A stretch of DNA of 64,000 nucleotides from Parelaphostrongylus tenuis (GCA_019055375.1 JAHQIW010004752.1:698683-762682), one strand, 5' to 3'; counted from the first letter of the stretch, positions 43,326 to 55,945 are shown. The notes: generated from the letters alone by a model not told the origin. A program made the numbers and translations.

Positions 43326-44099
43326 ATGTATATTTCTTGTTTGCTCATTGTTGTAACTCGATCTTAACTGTCTTTAAAGCTTCAAAAAAGGTCGACTAAG
43401 GGAATTTCGGGACAATTCGAATTTCTCAAGCTCCAAAAAAGAAGAAACTTTTGAGACTTCGGTCAGTATTGTACTATATTGCCTCCAGTCTCATAAAGAC
43501 ACCGATGAATAGGCAATTGGTGAGTGGTCAGAGAAGTTGTCGTTACCCACAATCCTACCCTACTCTGATGTGAGGTGTTAAAAGTAACGTGAGACTCTGG
43601 TGGAAGAAACCAGTCGGCTCTTTACACTGTACATGTCCATATCTGAAACTTAATAGTAGAGTAGATATAAATAAGCATCGTGTAAATATTGAGCAGAAAA
43701 TGACGCTCTCACTCTCACATAAAAGGCGGCAAGGGTGGGCAATAAGAGTTGAAGGTACGCTCATTTCCTATACTTATCGTCTTCCTCTTAGAAAAATACG
43801 GCTTGCTAGAACGTATGAGTGAGTGTTTCTTTCATTACAAAGTTCTCTGGAAGTCTCCTAAGCAACACTTTACCTATTCGTTACGGGACGGTGTCTCAAC
43901 TATTCAAATTTTACTACACGTTGCCAGCAAAATCCTGTGTGAAGTTCAAACAACGCATTAACTACTCCAATAGCGAGGTGTAATAGGTTGGAAAGAAATT
44001 TCTGGGGCACTTGTAAGAACTGAAAAGTAATGCATGAATTTTGAACAATAACAATAATGATAATTCTTCAGAATAAAGGCCACCGTTTTGTACAACTTT

Positions 44100-45060
44100 T
44101 TGCCATCGGTCCGCTAAGTTAAGAATCTGGTCGAAGACAGCATTCCTTCGACTTAATCACAAGGGACTCTTGACATTCTTCTTCGACTTCATCGAACGAA
44201 TCAAATCGGCGACCCTTCAAAAAGTGTTTCATTGGTCGGAAAAGGCAGAAATCGGATGGAGCGCAATCTGTTTTGTAGGCGGAATGTGACAGGCCTTGAC
44301 TCCGTCCAATTTGATCAACTTGTCCTTGGTCTTTTTGGCGATGTGCATTCTGGCATTGTTTTTTTTGCATTGAATAGCGCTTCCGGTCGACCAAAGTCGG
44401 ACACTTCTCCTTGTGTTTGCCGTAGACTAGGATAAACTGCTAACAATAAAGTTTGGCGCTGATAGAGTTGCCTTTTGGAACCATCTTAACATGCAAGACT
44501 CCTTCAGAATTCCATCAAATACAGATCACGATGTCCTTGTCAGGTCTGCTGTGCATTCAAGCTGATGGCGTAGCCTGACCCTTTTGAACTCACTACTTGT
44601 GTCGACTGTGATTGACCAGGTACACCCACTTCTCGTACGAAGTCTTAATGCCTCTGCGAAATAGGCCACTCAGTGAACTGCTGAACAGTTTGCGACAAAT
44701 TTTGACTCCTTTGTCGGTTAGTGCTCTAGCGAGTTCGTTTGAATCATGTCGTCGCTTCTTCTGGACAAAGTTAAATTGGTGGAGATGAGTTACAACAGTT
44801 ATATGAGAAACATTAAGTTTTGTTGCCGGTTCTCGAGCACTTAAACAACGGTTCATCTTTTGAAGCAGCGGGCAAATCATCGTTGCTTTACTTCGTTGGA
44901 CGTCCTGTACGAGACTTCTTCAAGGCCACGATCTCCGGCATCAAGTGTTGAAAACAGCGCCCAGTAGCAAAATTCTCGTTGTGCCTTCCTCTTCAACATC
45001 GTTGATTTCATCGACTGCAATTCGTTGAGAAATCCGTCCAGCTAAAGAGACCTTAGAGCA
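44100..45060 (-). mobile_element. Mariner-like transposon relic, most of the transposase
   Basis: On the minus strand the frame 44,880-44,593 reads NRCLSAREPATKLNVSHITV, LHQFNFVQKKRRHDSNELAR, ICRKLFSS and KTSYEKWVYLVNHSRHK. Upstream traces (RTGRPTK) represent the SGRP linker. Downstream come NARMHIAKKTKDKLIKLDG and APSDFCLFRPMKHFLKGRRF. Of the DD34D triad, the first Asp (TGDEKW) reads TSYEKW and the second (DNAR) reads NNAR, while the last (APSD) is intact. The transposase is therefore catalytically dead. No terminal inverted repeats could be found with confidence. Confidence 0.85.
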
Positions 45061-45479
45061 ATAGTGTTCCAGCACAGGTACACGTCATTCCAAAAGAGTT
45101 GAACAAGGTTTAACTGAATCAATTTTTTTAGGTTCTTCTGGGTTTTCGGCTTGTATATCACCCGTGAACGGTCGGATGACTTTTTCTTTCCTACTTTTAT
45201 TCTTAATTCGGATTTAACACTACTGCCGAATCAGCTGGTAGGTTCGACCAAGAATCCGCCACCGAAAGCTAATTCCTTGGAATAGACATTGTGAAGACCT
45301 GAAATAGCTTTTGCAAGGTAAAGTCAGGAATCCAACGGAACCAGTCTGCACAATCAGCAATAAAACAGCCCCAGTACCCCGCACAATGAATTTTGCCGCC
45401 TATGGGCGTCAGGCGGTGAGACAACCGGTAAGAGGCTACAAAATATCAGGATACACAAGACGTCTCTCGAACCGGATCT

Positions 45480-48080
45480 GTTAAACACGCAAACGACACG
45501 CCGTGGAGACTGCTTTTTACTGTGCACTTACAATGCAAAAACGCCCTTCACTGACTCCGATTTTCAAGCATTTTTCGACGCAGCACACCAAATAAAATTT
45601 TATGTGATCACCGTGCGAAAAACGAAAATTGGGAAGATCGCCATATGTCAACTTAGCAACGGGACGCTAATGATTTGAAGAGAAAAATTAACGCCACGAA
45701 GTGTCGACGGCGCAGGCTTTGTCTTTCATCCGTTCATAACCCATATCGTCGACTCCCATGAAATCCTTCCTTCTTGCCTTGCCATCTTTAGATTTACCCA
45801 AAGCGAGCACAAAAAATCAGTATCATCAACTGCTACGCACCCCGACCGACTCAGCTGATGAAAACGAACCAGATGCGTTTTATTATCACTTGGAGGAAAT
45901 TATCCGCAGTGATAAACCAAATAAATTCATTGTCAGTGACTACAATCGGGAGGGCAAACGAGGAGAATTTAGGATCGGAAATTCCAGATTAGGAGAAAAA
46001 AATAAAAGTGGGATCTGCCTAGCAGGACTCCTGTCTGCAGCATGTCCCTTCCACGGAAATTCACCTTGCAGAAGAAACAACACCGCCGCTGGACAAGTGA
46101 GTCGCTTAAAGGTACGACACATGCGGAGATCGACCGTATACCCTATAGACAGAAGACGGTGCCTACTTGGCAGGTCCGTAGTCCCATCATTCTGTACTGG
46201 GTTTGATCACCGTCTTCTTCGAGCGAAAAAATCGATTTTATCGCATGTTGGAAAAGATCTCATATTATAAATCGGAAATTGACAAGCCGTTTATTCCGAA
46301 GGCATTCTATACGATATCCTGCCCAATCATGACTGGCAGATGAATGAAGATTCGACCGAGGAGTACGAGCTGCTTATCAAGGGACTTCAAAGTTGTGCCG
46401 AGCCTGCATCAATTACATCAACAAGAAATTCAGACCGTATCCCCACTATCACTAAGAAGTTGCTTGAAAAGATAAGCAAATGGAGGTTCGATCCTAATGC
46501 AACACATTTAGTTGAGTGTAAATAAACTCTAGCTGCAGAAGAGCTTTGTAGGAGGATCTTTACCGGTACAAGCAGAAGAAAACTGTTGGAAGCAGTACAA
46601 AAAAGATTTTGTCTAAAAAATGTCGTCGGAACTTGTTCGATTATAGTGTTTGGCTTACTCCCTGATGAATGACCATGAGAATGCTAGAACATTTCGCCAT
46701 GACATGAAATCGATAACAGAATGATTTCAAACTACCCTTTTCCGTTCCACAGTCCTCGTTCCGGAACCCAAAATCCTCAATGGAAAAAACTACCCAGGAT
46801 TTTACCCTCTGAAGTGCGAGTTGCAAACGCCGTGCACAATCATCTTCCATAAAAAGGGTGGCCTCAGGGATCCTCGTAGTTAGGGGTCCGATTTCTTGTT
46901 GAGTGTGCTTTACAAGCTCTTTGCGAGGATTAACTTCTGCGTATATTAATAACTTGTATGAGGCTCAGCCAATTGAACAACCAGGATTCCGTAAAGGATT
47001 TTGCTGCATAAATCACATTCAAAGAGTATCACTGGCCATTGAAGTCATCGGAAATATCACATGCCTTTAATCTTAATATTTGTCGACTATGAAGAAGCGT
47101 TTGACAGCGTCGAAACGAATGCGGTCTTATCAATGCTCATCGATCAAGGAGTGGATCCGTTCTATATAAGAACCTTGTCAGACTGCTATCGCATCTACAC
47201 CACGAAAATACAGCTTTTCATCGACCTCTGATCATACCCATTGGTAAAGAAGCTCGCCATAGCGACAGGATTTCGCCAAAGCTGTTGACCGCATTTCTGC
47301 AGTAGGTAAAGAAGTCACTCGATTGGGACGAGAAGGGCATTCGTGTCGATGGAAAACTCCAATTATATCTTCGTTTTGCGGACGACATCGGCATCTTTTC
47401 GAAAAGTTCCGGCGAATTAAAGACAATATTGAAGGAATCAAACGAAGAGGGAAAGAAGATTGCCTTACATATTGGTAGCATGAAGAGCCGGTTCATAAGC
47501 AACCCATGGTGTAATGGTGATCGAGTCGATATAGATGGTTCTCTGATTGACAGAAATCACCTCGTATTGTACCTAAGGCGTTCACTGAACATGGAAAATA
47601 ACATGAAGGAGAAATAGATAGAAGGAGGAAAGCAGCATAGGCCGCATTCGGGTTTCTCAAAGAAGCCACCGACCAGCTAATAAACCCAAAATTCAATGCT
47701 CACCTTTTCGATTCAACGATCCTCCCGGCGCTCTGCTATGCAGCTGAGACGTGGGCTGACACTTCGACCACGTTAATACTGCCACGAACAACTCACAAAG
47801 TGCTTGAACTATGTCTTCTGGAATTTAGTCGGCCCACACAACATGTGACCGGATCGCGTAGCTCAAATCTTCGAGGTCTATCCCATCTTCGTGACTCAGA
47901 GGTCTACACATCTATAGCGAAAGCGGATGGGCTGGTTGTATATTGAGAAGAACAGACGACAGATGGACGAGAAGAACTGTAGAGTGGATTCCACGACAAT
48001 GTACGCGTCCTCGAGGACGATTACTTACACGTTGAGCGGACATGATAAAAATGGCTGTGCTGGGCAAAGTGTAAGGGCTT
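45480..48080 (+). mobile_element. RTE-type LINE, copy B, degenerate but nearly full
   Basis: The endonuclease begins near 45,500 (LCTYNAKTPFTDSDFQAFFD, GAGFVFHPFITHIVDSHEIL). A 170-codon frame at 45,758-46,270 continues (CLAGLLSAACPFHGNS, CLLGRSVVPSFCTGFDHRLL). Linker EYELLIKGLQSCAEPAS sits at 46,370. RT blocks follow: VLYKLFARI (46,905), EQPGFRKGF (46,970), YEEAFDSVETNAVLSMLIDQ (47,095), and LRFADDIGIFSKSS with intact FADD at 47,375-47,386. The C-terminal region has RRSLNMENNMKE, HLFDSTILPALCYAAETWAD and LRGLSHLRDSEVYTSIAKA to about 48,070. Stops and frameshifts rule out function. RTE elements move by target-primed reverse transcription. Confidence 0.9.
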
Positions 48081-48129
48081 ATAGTGTTTTCATTTCTATA
48101 TTTTTTTATGGCCCGTTCTCACTTTTTAT

Positions 48130-48378
48130 GTGCGGATCCCAATAGTTCTAGCAATTGAGTCGTCTCCTCGCAATCATGGCTTGCTTGACGTTTTCGATTT
48201 CTTCATGAGCGTAGTAAAATACTGATCAGATCTACTTACAATCCCGAGGATAGCATGGTTGTGGCGTTCCTTAGTGCGCCCGTTGATTGAATGTTGGAAA
48301 GCGTTGGGTAAATCAACCCCGCAACAAGCATCACTAACCACTCGGCCAACGCCACCAAGAGTTATTAGAGTCTTACCA
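48130..48378 (-). mobile_element. tRNA-derived SINE, family S3, copy 2
   Basis: On the minus strand the head begins near 48,357 with GGTGGCGTTGGCCGAGTGGT, a close match to the 5' end and A box of Leu/Ser-type tRNAs, then 'tagtgatgcttgttgcgggg' and a degenerate B box 'gggttgattt'. The body and tail match 31,735-31,925. The head is shorter than a tRNA, so the anticodon region is deleted. Confidence 0.65.
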
Positions 48379-48419
48379 AATACGGAGCGCAAGGCCTGAA
48401 TCTTGAGTTTCGATGTTTA

Positions 48420-48565
48420 CTTTATTACTGTGATGGTTTTTTCAGTGCAGTGTAGCAGTAAAATTGAATCTAAACTTGACACTCAGCACATTCATTGGAA
48501 AACGGAGTTTTCTCCTAGACCTTTAGTAATCATTTGTTAGCAAGATCAAAGGCATCTGCACAGTT
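48420..48565. repeat. Foldback-family repeat fragment
   Basis: It contains 'ttcagtgcagtgtagcag' and 'tttagtaatcatttgttagc' from the family. The following 48,570-50,860 is AT-rich with no supported gene. The 82-codon frame at 49,866 has a weakly hydrophobic stretch but no splice partner or family. Confidence 0.5.
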
Positions 48566-50869
48566 TTTGATTACTGACTAAAATGACTTAAGGGAGCTTT
48601 AATGTCCCCTGATTGTACGAAACGGGGTGTAGTTTAAAAGTTAAATATGGAACTAACTAGACACCTCATCAATGTGCACCTAACCGTTAAAGCAGACGAT
48701 GAAATTCAACACTTACTGATGCCAGCTCACTGCCACGATCACATAAATATAAATCATCGAGATGGTTGTACAAATATTATTGCAATTAAAAAAAAAATCC
48801 TTTGAGATACTCAATTTTTTCAGTGAGTGTCTATGAATGTGGTTACATTCATTTCTCACGCTGGAACAGTTTCTCCACTCTTACTATCGTAATTCCCAAA
48901 AGCAATTTTCTATTAATCTTGTTACTGTAATAATTCACTCTCATTCTTGCTAAGAAAACACGAGGTCTTTTTTATATTTTTTCATTTGATTATTTCTAAC
49001 GTTGGAACTGATTTCGCCTTTTTAGAGCTCAAGCAGAAAAACTATCTTTAGATTTATCATCCAGACACCTTTCAAAAATCTCATATAACATGGTTTAATG
49101 AAGCCTGCTCACTTTTCACCGTTTTGACGATACGACTGAGTAAAAAGCTGTTTTCTTTCTAAGCCGGCAGTTACATAAACACAACTACTGATTTAGTGGA
49201 AAATCATGAAGCCTAGTATCCTACAACTGGCCTATTTAAGGCACAAAATGCTATCTATTGATAGTCAAAAATACAAGACGTTAAGAAGTGTATATTTGAT
49301 TAGCCATGACATCTCAGATCAGGGGAAGTGGAGTGAAGAGCTGCAATAAGTGAGGAAAGAAATAAGAACGAAAAGCTCTGGAAATCGTCTTCTAAATTTT
49401 TCTTAAAGTGACATCTAGTAATCAGGCAATACCGAAAGGAAATTCATTGAATATATTTTATGATTTTTACGGTGTGGCCAACTTTTGCCTTTTTAGTAAA
49501 GCAGCACTTTACGGCGCCCTGCGAAGATTATGTTTCGAACCTACTTTCTGAAGATATATGGAAAAGCTGGCTATTTCAAAACGATATTTGCAGTGATCAC
49601 CAATAATCATATACTCCAATTGTTTACAGACTGCCTCGAGTTCAGCTATCTTCGCTTCTATCATAAGCAAAATTTAATTTGCATAACTGCACAATTTGCA
49701 CTTGTGAGCACCCAGTCGTCAAACGGTTTACTAATTTCAAAATAGTTTGTTCTGCCTTATTTTATAGGCGCGATTCGTTCAGAATTGTATACCTGCTTTT
49801 TTACTTGTGCATTCGCATATAGCACAGCTGGTCTTCAATCATTGCCCTGATATGAATTATATCTTTTGATAAATTCTCACTTCCTCATAGTGTCTGCTCA
49901 CTTTTGGAGGAAATTTCTAAATGTGAGTCTTGCAGAAAATGGCAAGCTTAAGGAGTACGATGGATCAATCCTTGTTGGCTTTTCTTTTTTTCCTTATTGC
50001 TCCGTTGCTGGGCTGTGGAACACTACCAGCTGGACAAGGTATTCACTAAAACAAGAATTTCTCTCTGAAGAATCTGTCGCAAATTTCATCATGGTCAGCT
50101 CTCCTATAATATAGATGATGTGCAAGTAGAGAGATTGAAGTAGTAGAGAACAAGCATTCAAAATCCTCAAATATCATTTGCAGAAATGGATCATTCTGTT
50201 TATTTCACAGAGTATAGAGCCCCTACATTGCTTACAGGTAGTCTCTGTTTAAATATTCAGTACTCTAAATAAGTGAGGATTCATTTCTATAGTATTAAGG
50301 CATTCAAAAACTGAAGTTTTGGTAAATGATATTCTAAGAATTTTAAATGCTTCCGCTGAGGTTTCAAACATCTCTCATCACCACAGGTTTTTCGGTGGTT
50401 CGCATAGGACTCATGGATGGTAGTACATACGACACAGTACAAGTCAAAGGCGCCTTCTGCTTGTCACCACCTCGCTTCTTGCATGGCTAAGTTTCTGCTT
50501 TGCCTAGAACGATCATCGGAAAGATAATTCCAATAAACTCATTTTCAAGCAATGTAACTGACGAAATTTCCAATTTTCTTCTTAAATCGGACACAAGTGT
50601 TATATTATTCTTTATTCAGTAGCTGCACTTCGGCAAAACGCCTTTTCAAAACCTGAAAAGGTCATGTTGTCTACAAACCAATCAATCATTTTTTAATTAC
50701 CCAGATTTAAGGTTGTTTTTCTCTTGTTGTAAACATGAATGATCGGCGTGGCAGGCACCTAATCCAAACACCGATAGTGAACACAACAACACCCGAACCC
50801 AGCATTTTCTACTGCAGTCACTATAATTTTTTCAACACTACAATTCTTGACTAATTGGATTGTAGACAA

Positions 50870-50935
50870 TCTGACTTTTCCAGGCTCCGAAGAAGGCGAA
50901 CTGCCAAAACGTCAGCTGTTGAATAAAAAATATTA
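50870..50935 (+). mobile_element. Solo Penelope 3' terminus with degenerate hammerhead
   Basis: 'cttttccaggctc.gaagaaggcgaact' followed by 'gccaaaacgtcagc' matches the PLE-A 3' end at 25,265-25,310. Stem I (GGCU/AGCU with one wobble) and a GUC triplet are kept, but CUGA reads CCGA and GAAA reads AAAA. No coding part of a PLE is adjacent, so this is a solo terminal fragment. Confidence 0.55.
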
Positions 50936-51599
50936 TAACAACTGGTGAGTGGCTTAAGAAGAAAATTTGGAATTAATGAAGCACGCCTAGGTTATATTTT
51001 ATATTATTTAATAGATAGACGGTTTTGAGAATTAGTAATTGACTTATGCAAGTACCCAATGCGAAGGTGAATGTGAAGTGAAGTTATACTCGGATAGCTC
51101 GTCTTCACTGGCGCTGCGAGTCTACTCCATAAATCTCTTCGACTCTCAATTTATTGATTTTATTATTTGACTGGCCTAACTTATTCATCAATGTATATAC
51201 TCTCGCATCATGGTCATAAGAAACGTTTCAAAAATCAGTTTTGCGCTTTCCAGCTGAAAGTTGTGAGTGATTGTTAATTTCAACAAGACGTCGTAAGCCT
51301 TCTGTAGGTGATGCACGGAGTTTCTTGCCGTTATTCAAGTGCCTATGCTACTTTTCTTCCTTTTTAAACTTCTTTTTGCTGCTCGAAATGTTTATTCAAT
51401 GCATAAAGTACTTGCAGCATGGTTTCAACAATCTGAGAGCAATCCAACTGATTTTTTGACTTTCATGCCATGGACTTCTCTGAGCTAATTCAGAATAAAC
51501 TTTGCCACTATAGTGTAGTCTGAATGTTGTCATCGTAAGGACGATTTGATAGGATTTTGCTATAAATACATATTGCCTTCTCGTTCCGGCTGTGAGCGT

Positions 51600-51760
51600 T
51601 ATTCGTCGCAATGCAACACTTAACATTTTGACGATACTGTATGGCATCGTCGACCGTTTCCTTTCAACGCTTATGGTTAGAGGGCAACGGAAAGGCTGCA
51701 ATTTTGTGTTGTGGTTCCTATGGCAATCGATAAATCTGCGTATATAAGACGAATCCACCC
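51600..51760 (-). mobile_element. RTE-type LINE fragment
   Basis: The minus-strand frame starts YIRRFIDCHRNHNTKLQPFR then CPLTISVERKRSTMPYSIVK, matching the RTE palm block YVRTLANCYDRCTTxIQLFHRPLTIPIGKGVRQGDTISPK. The remaining frame to 51,396 does not match. Short, dead fragment. The region 50,940-51,590 otherwise holds nothing I can support. Confidence 0.55.
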
Positions 51761-52764
51761 ACTATTGATCGATGGATGCTGATAGTTTGCCTTATCTTTT
51801 ACTCTGTCACGCGCTTACTCTTAGACGTGTAGATTTGGAAGGAGGGAGATGGTGTTTCCAACAGACCTTTATGACACGCCACACGACCTAATGTCGTTGA
51901 TCTGGTAGACTTCTTATTGGATCTAGCCTAACTACCCAATTAAAAGTAGGAGTCAACTAATTAGACCTCATGTGAGGTCTTTGTTTTCTACAAAATAATT
52001 ATCTGTGAAAAGCTTGCGAGGCATACTCTACAGGCAAATCTAACAATAGTCATGAAGACTTCTTCATCACTCATCTCGGCCAGCGTGAATGCTCGCAGTT
52101 TGTTTCACTGGCGAAAGACTTTTTCAGTCTGAATATAAGATATAAGGTCAATGAAAAGCAGACGACTTTGTGACGAAGTCAGCACTTTTACTATTTCAAA
52201 ATTGAAGTTTTCCTTTATGAATAACAATGATCCGCATGGTGTATATCAGCTTTGGTCGCAATAATGGGCGACAATCTAAAATTTGATGCGTTCAGTGACC
52301 TCAAGAAGAATGTAGAGTGCGTAGGAAATTTCTGCTAAGGGATAAATTCCTCGTTGTACATCCAAATTCTACACCTACCCCGCTACTCAACCATAAAGCA
52401 GTAAATGCTTGAGAGGATTTTCAAATATTGCAGTGACTGAAAAATCTATCAAAGCTTCCTCTGGCACACTAGACTGACTTTTCATGCTCCACTCGTAAGA
52501 ATCGAAGGTTCCCTCAGCACAGGGTCGTATTGGTTGTGATGTGTTACAAAAGGAAAGACCGATACAAGATCGTCAGCCCGAAACCGCTATTACAATTTTT
52601 GTCTCAGAGAGTATTTAGTGGAGCCATCAACAATTTTAATGTTGAATCACTAGCATTGTGGTTCACAAAGTCGTAAGTCTTTGAGAAGGATTTAGTACAG
52701 TGTACCATCTAGAGCAGAAAAAAGGTCTTAGAAGTATCCTAATAATGGAAACGATGACCTTACC

Positions 52765-53030
52765 CCATTTTCGTTGATTTGGAAGTGGCCCAACCTCGAG
52801 AGAGCGTGAAGCGATCGTAAAAATTTACTGCTTTCTCGAGTTCCTGATCAGTAACTAAGGCCCTTTTATCGGCTATGCAGCTATTTCGCGAGCAGTAGTT
52901 CAGATACAGTGACAAATTTGACTCACCAAATGAGCCTCGACCTATTGATACCATCTCGCAAACTCGTTCACATTCTCTTGCATAAGCCAAAAGAGAGGTA
53001 CAAATGCTGGATGATTTAGGAAATGTTTCT
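52765..53030 (-). CDS. Candidate coding exon, unrecognised
   Basis: On the minus strand the sequence after 'catgttttag' reads SICTSLLAYARECERVCEMV, SIGRGSFGESNLSLYLNYCS, RNSCIADKRALVTDQELEKA and VNFYDRFTLSRGWATSKSTK, ending at a strong donor GGG|GTAAGG near 52,764. Five cysteines in a short frame suggest an extracellular protein if real. No partner exon is identified. The interval 51,770-52,760 has no other supported feature. Confidence 0.35.
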
Positions 53031-53857
53031 AAAACATGGATCTCGTTTAACTTCACAAAAGCGATCCTTATGACGGACGCTTTTTTTTTTTGTTAGACGA
53101 CGCTCATTCTTCAACGAATGAGCATCTCAGAATGCTGCCACTTTTGATAATTAGACAAAAAGAGCACTTAGCTAATGCGGCGTAAGCGGGACGGGATATA
53201 GTGTTCTGTGCAACGCTTTATTAAACTATTGTATTACCACTAATCCGTATCAGATAAATAAGAAGCAAAAGTGTAATGAATGAGTTCGAAATGTTTTGAA
53301 GGTTAGATAAGATTTTCAACCTTGCACCAATGGCTCAGTCAAGAAAATGGTAGGCTCAGTATTAGCTAATTTCCAAAATGACGTGTGAACAACATTTCAG
53401 CGAATCAGATCCATCAGGAATTGAGACTATGCAATTTAATCCAAGACACCCACACCTACAATGAAGGGGCAAACTACTGAGGAAATAGAAAGAGCGGTAG
53501 CAGAACAGTGATTTCGGTGAAAGGTAGCATGCGCCTTCGTTATGGGTAAAACGCGGGATCTACTTTCATATGATGTCGAATGTTTAACATACCACTCAGT
53601 AAACTTAGATGCATATTTATAGTATCGTACCATTGCCACAAAACAGCAGAAAACTTATGTCATCTATTGAGGAGAATAGTTTCAAACTTTTTGTAGCTAT
53701 TTCTTTCCTCGAAAATGGCAGTACTGTCAGTATTTGAAGTAATGATGAGAAGAAGTTTGTGCTTGATCAAATGGCCAAGAAAGCAAGCATAAGTATCTGG
53801 AGCCGATCTCTAAAACATTGTGCCAGTTGGAAAAGAATAACTCAACTCATTTTGTAG

Positions 53858-54923
53858 AAAGAAACTTGAACTTTACCGTCAGTGGTTTCACCTTGCCGGT
53901 GCAAATGACATGGACGACTGATCAAGGTGTAGCCTCCCAGCTTCCAGGTATCTTACGCAGTGGAGCAGATGTTCGAAGATTTGTTCAGCGTTTTTTAGCG
54001 CAAGCGGTAAGCCAGTAGAGAGATTTGCCTTTGCTATGTTTTACTAATTTTACTCATAACTAGAGAATTTTCAGACAAACAATGGGGACATTTTAGGTGT
54101 TTGATGTGCTCGAACAACAAGGTCGTAGCGCTGGCCTCGGAGATGCTGTGACAGCGGCAATTTTGAGCCAACCTACCGTGAACATCAGCTATCAACCACT
54201 GCAGTGCGAAATAGTATCTGTCAATCCAGATGCACGAGCTCCACCACTACTTCGTCAGTGTTGAATGAAGTCAAAGGATTTTAACTTATCACGAGAGAAT
54301 TTCTCCAAAAGTGGTGAAATTTAAAAAGTCCATATTTCAGTGATATAACGATAGGTCGGAATAATTCATATTTGTAGAAGCTCACCTATGCATTGTAGCT
54401 CCATTTTTTGTTTATGAGAATCAGTACTATCAGAACACTTGAATTTCTCCGTCTTTTTGTCAGGTAGCATATGTCATCACATCCTTGAAACTCGTATAAC
54501 AATCGACATTCTTGTTCTTTTTCAGTGCTTTGTTAGAAGGCGAGTTTCTTTAAAATAATTTACAGGTATGGCTATGATGATGGGCGAGAGCTGCGTGATT
54601 TCTGGCAACACAGTAATCGGAATTTGCAGACCCCCCATGGGCCGCGATGTGTGTGAACTTCAACCAAATTTTATGAATATTGTACGTGTACCAGAACAGC
54701 ACTTACGAGTCACTGGAATTATCACAGTGTGTCTTCTTTCCGTGCGTTTCAAATGCAATGAAAATTTTATTGTGGAAGCAACGTTTAGACGACAAATATC
54801 ATCATGGCAAACTGGTCGACACAAATGTGGCAAAGCGTTGTGAACAGAGTGGCCCGAGTGCTAGCGTTAGGCCCATTTAGAACAAACTTTAGCGGAGTTT
54901 TTGCTACTGTCAGCGGAAGATGA
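53858..54923 (+). CDS. Unrecognised nematode-type gene, copy 2 (four visible exons)
   Basis: Exon A, 53,858-54,006 (after 'tttgtag'), reads LNFTVSGFTLPVQMTWTTDQ, GVASQLPGILRSGADVRRFV and QRFLAQA, with a GTAAGC donor. Exon B, from 54,097, reads VFDVLEQQGRSAGLGDAVTA then PTVNISYQPLQCEIVSVNPD and ends in Cys-stop (54,259-54,264), or is spliced at T|GTTGAA. Exon C, 54,566-54,726, reads MAMMMGESCVISGNTVIGIC and VRVPEQHLRVTGIIT. Exon D, 54,789-54,923, reads TTNIIMANWSTQMWQSVVNR to TVSGR-stop. Exons A and D are exactly as long as in copy 1. No stop interrupts any exon, so this copy is the better candidate for an expressed gene. A 5' exon is still missing, since exon A starts in mid-codon. Function unknown. 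Confidence 0.65.
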
Positions 54924-54957
54924 AATGAGATTTAGCGTCATGTAGTGGAACTTGTCA

Positions 54958-54969
54958 AATAAAAATAAA
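54958..54969 (+). terminator. Overlapping polyadenylation signals after exon D
   Basis: Two adjacent AATAAA hexamers (54,958 and 54,964) lie about 35-45 bases after the TGA stop, mirroring the AATAAA at 20,684 in the paralogous locus. Confidence 0.6.
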
Positions 54970-55204
54970 TTAAAGTGACTGTGTAAGGTTTAATTCTACC
55001 ACCTGAAGTTGAAGTCACCATAAAAAGCATGAAAAAAGCACAGTTTCAGGACCCGAAAACATCACTGCCAAATTTCGACAAGCTGGAGGTCATAGTTTAT
55101 ATGTATCTCGGTACTTATAATAGTGGTAAATGAATATTACTTCGTTTGTTCTATGAGATTTCCTAATGGAAGTGTTAATCTCTATTCGAAAGCTTAAATC
55201 TCTG

Positions 55205-55945
55205 CCAACAGCTCCGGCGGCTGATTTTCCATGAGACACTTTTATAACGCCGTAAAATCCAAGAAAAAATTATGTTTCACCCGACCACGTCTTTTTTCTT
55301 ATCTCGCCATAATTCGCTGGATAAAAACTTCTCCCTTGGAGCGCTAGTCATTCGATAGCACAAGTTTCGAAAAGCTCGAAAACCTATTTGCCTTTCGTGA
55401 AAGTTTCCTTTTGACAGCGCTGTAGGAGAAAGAAAATATTTGCGATTTACAGCTCGCCGGATGGAGCTCTTTCTTTGGATTGATAATTATTAGATAATGT
55501 AAGTTCCACTGACTCCAGCGCTGTGCTTATTTTCCGGGAAAGAACTTTTCACTGCAGTGTAGCACGCAAAATAAGATTGAGGTTCACATAATTAGTGATT
55601 TTGTTTACCGTCCAACTCACGGCGAGAGGAAGAGGGCGGGGTGATCGGTGGAAATGGGTTGGATATGTGGGCTGCAACGTTTTCGATTGGAAATTTTTCG
55701 TCGCTTTAAAGAATACTCTGCATAAAAACGATTGATTCAGATACTGTGGAATAACTTCTAAAGATGGATATATTTTTTGTTCTTCCAGCAAATTGCACGG
55801 GTGAGAAAAATAAAGACGCGTGCAGGGTGTGATACGCTATTTTATTTTGAACTTCTGCAGCGTTATCAAAGGTTGTTTTGGAAAATCGGCTAAGTGCAGC
55901 TTTGCACAGATTTAAGCCTTCGAATGACTACTAACACTCCCTTGA
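55205..55945. repeat. Foldback-family element, long copy
   Basis: The left end 'acacttttataacgccgtaa' matches the terminal region of the element at 63.4 kb. Internal blocks 'gagctctttctttgg', 'ctccagcgctgtgcttattt' and 'ttcactgcagtgtagcac' follow. The right end, in reverse complement from 55,940, reads 'gtgttagtagtcattcgaag', the inverted counterpart. It carries no transposase. Confidence 0.65.
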
